A stretch of 64,000 bases of DNA. Origin: Megalonaias nervosa (Eukaryota > Mollusca > Bivalvia > Unionida > Unionidae). How positions within the stretch are numbered: the first letter of the stretch is position 1; each line of letters opens with the position of its first letter. The notes below the pieces were generated by a model. That model was not told where the DNA came from. It saw only the letters and a list, made by a program, of their open reading frames with translations, and did no database searches. A program made the translations under genes and the position numbers. Location of the stretch: contig JAECUM010001883.1 in assembly GCA_016617855.1 (NCBI GenBank), forward strand, positions 62,001 through 126,000, in the 5' to 3' direction. This document shows, in pieces, positions 48,701-56,850 of the stretch.

Positions 48701-48740
48701 GACAAAAAATGTCAGGGGTTTCGTTTCCAGTTGATTCATA

Positions 48741-49194
48741 TTAAACCTTAATTATTTCTGCAAATTCCTGATCTGATATTATTCCGTCGTTGAGCCCTGA
48801 TGATATCAGCGGTGATAATTTGGCGTGTGCGTGTGTTGCCGCTGATAGAAGCTTTGCGTATTCGTGTAATTTTTGAGCCGCACATGTAAATATCTTTTTT
48901 GCGATGATATTAAGAATACCTGCAACACTGGTTATAACTGCAACACCAATTCCTATTACTGATGCTATTATGTTTGTGGCTGATAATGATCCGATTATAG
49001 TTGCTGTTCAAGCAACTACGGCAGATGCAGAGTATACAATTATGTAAAGTAATAACGACGTCTGCGGTATTTTATTTTTGTTTTACTGTATACTCATCAA
49101 TGATATTTTTCACTTGGCTCTGCAAAAAACACGCTTGCCCGTATCTGTAATGTTGCGCCGCAACATCGCGTTGAAAGTCAATCGATTGGTTCAT
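48741..49194 (-). pseudogene. Membrane protein of viral-like cluster, frameshifted
   Basis: The ATG at 49194 touches 'tatata'. The first ~40 codons (MNQSIDFQRDVAAQHYRYGQ) end in a stop near 49073. A shifted frame then gives a hydrophobic span (IIASVIGIGVAVITSVAGIL) followed by a helical tail ending SDQEFAEIIKV at 48741. One membrane helix plus a C-terminal acidic helix suggests a small membrane-associated protein; similar proteins accompany metazoan virus-like elements, but their role is unknown. It starts 18 bases after the fibre stop. Confidence 0.5.
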
Positions 49195-49211
49195 TATATA
49201 AAGCTAATAAT

Positions 49212-50262
49212 TTAAGTAGGTGGTAGTTTAGTGATGAATTCAATACACCAATAGTACAACACACCGAGGCCCTTTTCAACGGGTTCCACCACAAATGTTC
49301 CCTCGTCGTTTTGATCCAATGTCACTAACATAGATCCAGACGGAGTCAGAACGCCATGAAATCGTGGTAGTTATTGTAAATGTTGTAGCGCCGAGTACTG
49401 GGAGCCTGTATATGCCGGTAACCTTAGCAGTATGTTTGATGGATTTATTGAGTGGCGTCCATAATGCTGATCCAGACGTTACTGTATATACTATATCATC
49501 GGTAATTTTTTTATGTCAGAGAGTTTAATGACGATGACTGCTGGATTTCCAAAAAATTCATGAATGGTTTTTATTTGTGTTTCTGCGAAAATTTACAAAC
49601 ACGGCTACATGAGTAGCATATCAGATCTAAATCTGGTCATTCCTTCATTGATTATCATTAACGAGGTCATCATGGGGATGTTGCTATTGTCGACGTATTT
49701 CTTCGTTGCAGCGTCATCGTTTGATTCTGGTTCTCCAAAACTAGTAATTTTATTATTAACCATATTGAGAGAACCAGTCATTGTATCACCGGTGAATAGT
49801 AAACGATCACTGATCTCAGTTCTGATCGTGGCGTTGTTGCTGTCCAAGTATATTTTGTTGCCACATTATCGTCTGATTTTGGTTCTCTCACACTGATAAT
49901 TGTATTTCTGCTCATGTTGAGATCGCCATATATAATGTCTCCAATTCTTCTGATGCGTCCAGTAATCTCTCCCATGAGCGTTAAAACTGATTTCTCCGAG
50001 TTTTTAATTTTACCTTTTTTTAGCAAACACCACTAAGTTTTCTTCGGTCGCATCTGGAACTCGCAGAAAAATATATGTTAACGGGATATTGCTCGTCTTT
50101 AATCGTCCTTATTGATCCTGAAACAACAACTTCATTTTGGTCCACATCTACGAGATGCAAAAGATTATCGAATTCATCCTTGACCTGGTCAAGGGTTGCA
50201 TATTTGGATAATTCACCTTGAGGTTTGAGACTCCAAGAAGATCTTCTGTAAGTATCTACCAT
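49212..50262 (-). pseudogene. Fibre protein with tail-fibre-like repeats, frameshifted
   Basis: The ATG at 50262 follows 'gaatataca'. The N-terminal piece (50262-50020) carries LDQVKDEFDNLLHLVDVDQN. The shaft repeats then appear in two further frames: GDIIYGDLNMSRNTIISV...NVATK and GDTMTGSLNMVNNKITSF...AATKKYVDN. The C-terminal part (VTSGSALWTPLNKSIKHTAK...LDQNDEGTFVVEP) looks like a beta-sandwich head. The 'GDTMxGxLNMxxNxIxxxxxPxxxxDAATKKYVD' repeat is typical of phage tail fibres and some viral fibres, which bind host receptors. At least two frameshifts separate the pieces. Confidence 0.75.
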
Positions 50263-50344
50263 TGTATATTCACTAAGACCCGTTTAAAACGTTGGACGAC
50301 GTGGTATATTCATGCACGACTTTATGAGGCGGTATCAGGGACCT

Positions 50345-50672
50345 TTACACAGCGTCGAGCACAGCGAGTACTTCACGGCCACATATTGGCGGATCAGTTA
50401 TTTGTCTGTGTTGGAAAAGTGTTTTAAAGTCCGTCGACATATTTTCAAAATTCCTTCGGTGGTGCCAGTCCGTACGAATCAAAATAAACAATTCCACGTC
50501 GATCAATCGCGTATGCAATCCAATAAGTACCTGGACCAGAACTTCCATCGAGATTAATGACACCAGTTTCAACACGGTTTGGTTGTTTTGGCAATTGATC
50601 ACGCATAAAAACACATCTGAAGATTTTGATGTTTAGTTTTTTAGCAGCATCAAGTAAATCAAAATTGGACAT
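50345..50672 (-). pseudogene. Adenain-type (C5) cysteine protease, broken
   Basis: The ATG at 50672 begins MSNFDLLDAAKKLNIKIFRC. Motifs follow: SGPGTYWIAYAIDRRG, YFDSYGLAPPKEF, then in a shifted frame PPICGREVLAVL, ending at 50345. Adenoviral and Polinton maturation proteases use His, Asp/Glu and Cys in exactly these positions (GTHW, FDS, CG). Here the His is Tyr (one C-to-T change) and a frameshift lies near 50450, so it is inactive. In related viruses it trims capsid and core precursors. It is next to the core-type protein, 40 bases downstream. Confidence 0.85.
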
Positions 50673-50711
50673 GGGAAGTATCAACGATGTGTCCCGGGCA
50701 GTCTTAGACCT

Positions 50712-51152
50712 TCACCGTACCATGAATGAGGGGTTCCTGTCAGTTTTAGACCTTTCCCTTTTTCTTTTGGAAGTTTTTATTCTGTGGCCTGTTGCTTTCT
50801 TTAATGCCATCCGAGCGGCAGTTCCAACAGCACCAAGTGCAGCTGCTTTTGCAACAGCTGGGGCTGCAACGGCTATTAACGCTGGTATAGCTGTAAGAAG
50901 TGAAAATATACCACCCGTCTTGGCGAATTCTTTAATGGTACCTGCAGAAAGATTAAGTCTAACACCAGTCGCTGATCGTTTAGCGTCATTGAAATGCCTG
51001 AGTTGACGTTCTGTCAGTGATAATTTATTTGGACCACCTGCGATGTGTGCTGATTTCAGCAATATTTTTATTCCCGAATTCTTTTTCGATACCGATTGTA
51101 GCTTTTTAATCTGACCAGGAGTCAGAGTAACACTAACGTGATGATATGACAT
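50712..51152 (-). CDS. Core/minor-capsid type protein with hydrophobic centre and basic tail
   Basis: An intact 146-codon frame. 'gatattata' touches the ATG. The first 75 residues contain three similar 'LxxxQLxxL' turns (LTPGQIKKLQSV, LTERQLRHFNDA, LSAGTIKEFAKT). The centre (about 80-115) is Ala/Leu-rich and hydrophobic (LIAVAAPAVAKAAALGAV), and the end is strongly basic (KTSKRKRERSKTDR). Proteins of this layout lie near the protease and capsid genes of Polinton-like and adintovirus elements. A role in core DNA binding or in membrane penetration is inference. It is one of the best preserved genes here. Confidence 0.65.
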   Translation of the reverse strand: MSYHHVSVTLTPGQIKKLQSVSKKNSGIKILLKSAHIAGGPNKLSLTERQLRHFNDAKRSATGVRLNLSAGTIKEFAKTGGIFSLLTAIPALIAVAAPAVAKAAALGAVGTAARMALKKATGHRIKTSKRKRERSKTDRNPSFMVR

Positions 51153-51174
51153 TATAATATCATGAGCGATTTAA

Positions 51175-52587
51175 TTACATGTTTTCCACTGGGGCATCAA
51201 TGCCTCTCATTCGTCTACCAACACCCTCAAGCAAGATTGTTTTGTCTGAGAGTATAACAGCAATTACTCTGTAATTAGCAATAGCTCCTCGTGCCACACG
51301 AGCTCGAAAGTGTATATCAACGACATTTTGTCTAAATAAATCCAGGTGTTCCAGCGAAAAGTAATAAATCGGATACAGCGTTGTAAAATCTAGTTGTGAA
51401 ATTTGTAGACCAGAATCAACATTTTGATCACGTCCCATGAATGTTATCAAACGATGATATGCACGTGCAACATGATTATTCTCAAAATTCAATAATATAT
51501 CTTCGGATGGTTCTTGATTTCCGTTTTATCCTTATTGAAACTTCAGTAACACCAAGTTTATCAAATATCATTGTGCGATGTAATTGTGAGTTTACTAGTG
51601 CAGTATCTTGGAAAGCAACACATATATGCCGCGGCGCAGAGACACCTTGCTGTGATGCTATCTGCCATGTGAATAAACCATTAATGTTACTTTGAACACT
51701 ATCTGTGGTCATCGTCAACCATGATAATGTTATTTTTCCATCCGAATCTATAAAAGAGAGTAGCCGTTGTTCTTCAGCGAGTGATGGTGACATTGTTGCA
51801 TCCACAATGAAAGTTTTGCCAGCATTACTTTTACCTGCATCACCGATAGGGCACCAGATTGCATCATCGCCGGTAGCCTTTCGTACGAGTACAACTGTAT
51901 GCTTGGTTCCGAAAATGACCTTTCTCACATTCCTGCAAAATCCAAAGACATTTGACAGTGGAATTGCACATGAAAATCTTCTACTTCCATCTTTCAGCAT
52001 TGATCGACGCTCTGAGAATCCTAAGTTGAATTCTGGATTAGCACCATCAACCACCAGCCACACGTCAGCTTCAGCGTTGTTGGCAAAGTTTCTTGGTCGT
52101 CTGATACTGGCTGTTGTCAGGGTGGTCAGAAGTATCCTTCACAAACATCATCGACGGACCAGCTGATCTTGAATAATCAAAGGGAATATCATGCTAGACC
52201 CAATATCGTTGTGGCAGCGTCGACGTTTTCCAGGTATGATTCAATGTTTCTTCCGTCGATGTTATACGTAGCACTGTTGAAGAACGCCATGATGCCATTT
52301 TTAACAAAACCAACTTTAACATCAGCTCCATATTCAGTATCATCTGTTATTAGAATTGCACCTTCTACTTCAATAAATGCTTCAGCGGGTATGAAATATC
52401 TGCTTGTATCCTGAACTTGCAGCTCAATTCGCCCACGCTGATTTGGCTCTCGTGCAGCATACAAATAATACTGATAATCACGCACCAATTCATCTTTGAG
52501 GACTGGCGCATCCATGTCTAATGCTGGATCAGATACACGCTTGACCATCGTTATTATTAACTCATTATCGTCTAATACGAAGACCAC
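51175..52587 (-). pseudogene. Major capsid protein candidate (double jelly-roll type), broken
   Basis: The first frame (52587-52189) has its first in-frame ATG at 52548 and carries YYLYAAREPNQRGRIELQVQ, YFIPAEAFIEVEGAILITDD and MAFFNSATYNIDGRNIES. The second (52063-51482) has DGANPEFNLGFSERRSML and FSCAIPLSNVFGFCRNVRKV, and the third (51492-51175) the C-terminal strands (YYFSLEHLDLFRQNVVDIHF, RVIAVILSDKTI). Total span is ~470 codons, usual for metazoan Polinton double-jelly-roll proteins, which form the pseudo-hexameric capsid facets. Identification is from these segments plus neighbours. Frameshifts or stops near 52190-52065 and 51490 break it. Confidence 0.7.
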
Positions 52588-52608
52588 TTCCTGTTATCAG
52601 ACTAGCAG

Positions 52609-53022
52609 TTATGTTTTTTCTTTTTCTGACAGGAATACACCAGCCAACTCTGCTAGTTTTTGATTTGCTGCTTGATTTATTATTTTACTAACATTTGCAG
52701 GCATAACTTCGGTGCTAGGTAATTTTACTGGCTGAGGTCGGACCGCCGGCGATCTGCGTATTAATCGTGCTAGTCTATCCTTGATTGCCGAGAATGTTTT
52801 ACTAGCAACATCACCGACAGCACCAATACCTTTATCACGAACAACGTCAATAGCTTTCATTCATAATTGTTTTGCAATCGGTCTTGCTTGTGGGGCTATC
52901 CTTCTGAATTGACCCTGAACAACATCACCGAGTCCATCTCCGTAGATTGCTTTATGGGTTGGTAATCGCGAATTTATCACCCAGACCATTACAGGTCCAT
53001 GTTGAGAATTAAGTATGATCAT
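52609..53022 (-). pseudogene. pX-like basic protein with in-frame stop
   Basis: The ATG at 53022 follows 'aaaaataaa'. The frame reads VWVINSRLPTHKAIYGDGLG and DVVQGQFRRIAPQARPIAKQ, then TGA at 52861-52863. It continues in the same frame from the next ATG, with MKAIDVVRDKGIGAVGDVAS, to 52609. A 'YGxGLGDxxxGxFRRxxP' start followed by a long basic helix is typical of the adenovirus pX-like proteins in Polintons and adintoviruses, which condense DNA or act at membranes. The stop may be a recent nonsense mutation; a split into two proteins is less likely, because no separate promoter motif is seen. Confidence 0.6.
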
Positions 53023-53051
53023 TTTATTTTTCTATCACTGATCTAATTGCA

Positions 53052-54218
53052 TCAATCATCAACGATTTCATCATCACGGTAATCATCAACGATTTCATCA
53101 ACGTGGGACCGATAAACATTAATGTCCATGATACCTCCTGTAAATAATCTCTGACAAATAGCAGCTGCTTCATTAACGATTTCTGAGGAATTATTACCGG
53201 CTCGTTTTCCGCCAATCAAAATTTCTAGTCTGTCAACATCGGCAAGGACGATATTGGGTCATGGAGTAATAAGACCACTTTCCCTGGTACCTGTACAAGG
53301 AGTTGCAATACCACTTGCAGTTGCGTCGGAGGTAGAACTTGCATCCTGTCATTCTTCTTCCTCACTTGTTGGTTTGACTAGTTGCTGTGATTGCTGTCGT
53401 TGTAATCGTTTTTTTTTTTTTTGTTTTTTTTTTTTTGGTGGTAATTGTGGTTTTTGTAATCGTGGTTGTTGTTTTTGTGGCTATTGTAATTGTGGTTGCT
53501 GTAAATATGGTTGATGTAAATGTGGTTTCTGTAAATATTCAAGATAGTTATCTATTCCATTTATAAATGAAATATATATTGTATCATCATTTCGGGCCTG
53601 ATCAACTCCGTAGTGTATGCGAAATATTCACTTGTACCAGGCTTCACGACCTACAACAATATCAGCGAACTCGGGTTTCAAACTCTTTCACTATTATGAA
53701 AAGTATCCATGGCAAACGAAGATAAATATTTCGCTTCAAGGTTTCTGATGTGGTTAATACTTTCTTTGGAAAATTTTTCAATCGGCGTAGTTTTGACTTT
53801 TTCTTGTTCTGGTTCTTGTTTTTGTTCTGGTTCTGGTATAAGATCTTTTATATCGGCTACTTAAGAACGAAGTTGGTCAATATTATCAAGTATTTCTTGT
53901 GTTTGTGTTTGTGGCTGAGCAGCAGCTATTTCACCTGGAAGTTCTCTTAAATCTTTTTTGTTTGTTTAGTTCTTTTCGCGATTTTTTCCAGTTGCTTCAG
54001 CGGTTTGCTCTAACGTGGGAAGAAGACCTTTCGATAGCCTTTGTAACTCTTTCGGTGGCCTTTGTAACTGGTTTAAGTAACTGTTCTGCACCTTCTGTAA
54101 ATTCCACCTGAGGCTCCTGACGCTCTTGTAATTTTTGTTTGACAGAATCACGGACTGGAAGATATTTTTTAATTACCTCTAATTACTGTCTAGCTAGTTT
54201 AGATGTGTGAGATTCCAT
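53052..54218 (-). pseudogene. Lys/Gln-rich capsid-associated protein candidate, heavily broken
   Basis: The ATG is at 54218 (MESHTSKLARQ, then stop). Pieces in varying frames follow: VKQKLQERQEPQVEFTEGAE and LLKPVTKATERVTKAIER, a poly-Lys/Gln stretch coded by the T-runs at 53405-53440, and a C-terminal piece LADVDRLEILIGGKRAGNNS...SHVDEIVDDYRDDEIVDD ending at 53052. The protein-like pieces follow one another on the minus strand and head the late block. I cannot name the family. Frame changes are numerous, in part in simple repeats where sequencing error is also possible. Confidence 0.45.
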
Positions 54219-54266
54219 GTTTAGTGTTATTATTGATGTAATAATGATTTATTACACCACACATCA

Positions 54267-54282
54267 ATGGGGGGGGGGGGGA
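54267..54282. repeat. G-run at right edge of viral-like cluster
   Basis: A run of Gs (minus: Cs followed by CATT) lies 50 bases upstream of the first late gene. A similar G-run with the same CATT edge lies upstream of the 165-residue gene at 46966-46977. Significance unknown. Confidence 0.5.
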
Positions 54283-54299
54283 GGATCTGTCGGTAAACG

Positions 54300-55015
54300 A
54301 GAACACAAAAATACAAAAATGAGCTAACCCAGTTAGAGAGACCTCGGTCGGTTAGAGGTCGCGGTTTAACGTTATTGACCTTGTATTTTTTCATTTTTGT
54401 AGGAAGCTTTTATTTTTGCGAAATAACCCTCCTAAAGTTTTGTCTGATTCGCCCTCCCTGCTGCTTACATGTATCGTATTATTTAATCTAGAACAATGCA
54501 TAAAATCTTACACTTAATTGAATACCAGATTGCAAAATAAAGCAACCAATTTGAAAAGGAATTGTTCAAGGTCGTGATAAGTACTGTGTTCCGGAAACAG
54601 ATGACAAATCTCCGTAAAAGAACTAGTATAATGTAAATCACAGACATGCACCATGCAGCGTATTATTGTGTTCGTCTCTAATTAAACCAGACACAGTGGT
54701 GATCCCTGTGTAAATTGTTAAAACCTACATTATGAAGTCAACCGTGGGTGTTTGTATTTTTTTTTTGTTCGTCGAAGAAGTACCTTATTGTTCGGATAAA
54801 CGGTTGCGTCAATGTAAACCCCTGAAAATGTTGGGTGGTCCTTGTTCAATGTTCATTATCTTTCCAATCGCTTGATAAGAAACTTAAAACTTGTTTCTTA
54901 AACTATATAAAACACCTTTTAAACACATAAGGGGTAAATGAAATATGAAATATATTATTGTATTATAGTCATATTAAGTGACACATCGTTACCTTCGTCT
55001 CTAACCCCGTCCGAG
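54300..55015. other. No gene seen
   Basis: The sequence right of the viral-like cluster has no recognisable coding frame on either strand, and I could not match it as an inverted copy of the DNA near 37-38 kb. The right boundary of the element is therefore undefined. Confidence 0.5.
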
Positions 55016-55019
55016 TCGT

Positions 55020-55240
55020 ACGAAAGGCTTTTAAAATGGTACTAGCAGCTGTCTCGCCTGGCGCTAAGCAGTAAGAGGTTAATGTTAGGACTAGTCGGCC
55101 TGGTGTCAGAATAACGTGTCTTGGTGGGACATTATGCGAAATGTCTGCGGCATGATGCTACAGTGCTCGACATCACTATAAATTGCCACACTGCAGATAT
55201 CGTAGCGATATAACTGAAAAATTGTTAAAGCTACGTAAAA
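55020..55240 (+). mobile_element. SINE-like repeat, family 2, copy 3
   Basis: Includes 'cgcctggcgctaagcagtaa', 'ggcctggtgtcagaataacg', 'tgcggcatgatgc' and the end 'attgttaaagctacgt', matching the copies at 3266 (+) and 13130 (-). Confidence 0.65.
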
Positions 55241-55246
55241 ATCCAA

Positions 55247-55247
55247 A

Positions 55248-55291
<44 letters not shown>
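55247..55291. repeat. (CA)n microsatellite
   Basis: About 21 uninterrupted CA units at the 3' end of the SINE-like copy. Confidence 0.97.
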
Positions 55292-55295
<4 letters not shown>

Positions 55296-55489
55296 CGTCT
55301 CTATTGATGTAATCGTAAAAATGAAACGCCGTTTCTGATCGACTGAATGTAAAGCAATTGTACCATACAGGAAACAAATGTTCACCAACTCGTAATGCTG
55401 GCTACCTTTTTCATCACCTATGAGGCCTTAGTCGGTGTAAAGGTAAATTTTAAAACCCTGAAACAACTGGAATTGCATTTACCTTTTCT

Positions 55490-55770
55490 TCAACTAAAGT
55501 AACTATGTTTGTTCATGAGGTGATTTATCAAGTATAAAATGCTTAACATGTAAGCCAAGATATGCATCAGTACAAGACGTTAGACAACAATACAGTAATG
55601 ACTACTGTTTTTTGGAATTGCATTTAACTGTTCATCAACTAAAGTAACTATTTTAACTGCTTGTTCATGAGGTGATTTATCAAGTATAAAATGCTTAACA
55701 TGTAGGCCAAGATATGCATCAGTACAAGACGTTAGACAACAATACAGTAATGACTACTGTTTTTTGAGTT
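55490..55770 (+). repeat. ~147-bp tandem duplication
   Basis: 'aactaaagtaactatgtttg' through 'aatgactactgttttttg' (about 55492-55613) is repeated at 55639-55766 with only a few changes, including 'caagtataaaatgcttaaca'. Confidence 0.92.
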
Positions 55771-55989
55771 ACATAAATATATTTATATTTATATTTTGAG
55801 TTACATAAACTAGTGCCATTTTCTTTTGTCTTCTGATACTAAGGTTTTTCTTGATCCTGTTTAATCTTTGTACTTTGAATCATCTGAACGTTTTACAAGC
55901 CTTCTACAATAAAACATTATTAATCCTTCTGATATACTTCCTACATGAAAATAACCTTTGTATCCTCGGACACCTAGGAAACACAAACT

Positions 55990-56850
55990 AAACATTTGCT
56001 AGAACACACAGCTACTGAGCAAATACAAATTCAATTCCGAGGAATCAAAGATGCAAAACCATCAATGCGAATGAACAATTTGAACGGCAAGTAAGAGAAA
56101 CTGATGATCACTGCGAAATAATAAATAAAGTGAAGAATAATTACCTGCAGAGCGGAGCTGATCTACTCAATACGGAGAAAGAGAAACAGCATTTAACGGT
56201 TTCTAAAGCGGCAATATAAAATGTGAAATCAGATGGTGAAAGTATGACAAACAGATAAAGACTACACCGATAAAATATCAGCAAAGATAGTTTTGTAGTC
56301 AGAATTATAAATTATAAAGAATTGTTAGAAAACGATGAAAGTAAAATAGAGCGGGTGGTAGTTATTATTATATCACAAGCGTAACTTTAAAGACAACATC
56401 AAATAATAAATTAAAATGTCGGTGAAAAGTTACCATTATTTGAAATGTTGACAAAATTGTTTAAAGAGAGAGGCAGGACAGTTGCCATGATTATTGCAGC
56501 TATATGTACGATTTTATAAATTTTTGGTCTGTCCACAGCAAATGTAGTAACAGGTTAAACAAGAGGTGAGATAGAATTACTATTGATATTGAAAAAACTT
56601 GCACACGGTCATTCGTGGACAAAGTTAAGTAAGTTCTACAAAATACTCCCAACTAATTGTTAAAGCTATCAAAAAGAAAAGGAGTAGCAGCATTGCCGGA
56701 TGTTATTGGCAACGTAATAAGAGGGTTTTGAAACAGCTAGGCAATTTGTTTATTCTTGGCTGATGCTGCCATTTTACTTATTCTATCACTAGTTTATCTT
56801 TTGTTTGCAGTTTTGAGCAATAAGTAAAAAGGAAATTAAACAGAATCCTC
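55990..56850 (+). pseudogene. Relic of an unidentified element protein (coiled coil + membrane helix)
   Basis: Plus-strand pieces give FEMLTKLFKERGRTVAMIIA followed by AICTIL, a stop, and IFGLSTANVVTG near 56440-56560. Further on, KKLAHGHSWTKLSKFYKIL and a second hydrophobic stretch (LADAAILLILSLVYLLFAVL, ~56755-56815) are seen. This order resembles a transposon-linked uncharacterised protein common in molluscs and cnidarians, with a coiled coil, a membrane helix and a C-terminal membrane segment. Stops are abundant. Identification is tentative. Confidence 0.4.

Noticed and set aside
50626..51006. 126-codon plus-strand frame
   Set aside because: Antisense shadow of the Ala-rich 146-residue protein.
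51800..51860. Apparent P-loop (GKSNAGKT) in the capsid candidate, as a packaging ATPase
   Set aside because: No Walker B or other ATPase motif follows, and flanking residues match the capsid-like segment; chance resemblance.
51705..52166. 153-codon plus-strand frame opposite the capsid candidate
   Set aside because: Shadow frame; the minus-strand frames show conserved capsid-like segments and the plus frame has none.
53254..53514. Cys/Phe/Gly-rich plus-strand frame
   Set aside because: Antisense of the Lys/Gln-rich stretch; T-run driven.
38030..54360. Outer terminal inverted repeats of the large provirus
   Set aside because: I compared the sequence near 38.0 kb with 54.2-54.4 kb by eye and found no convincing match; the boundaries stay open.
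55106..55291. 61-codon frame with Cys/Val repeat
   Set aside because: It is the (CA)n microsatellite read on the minus strand.
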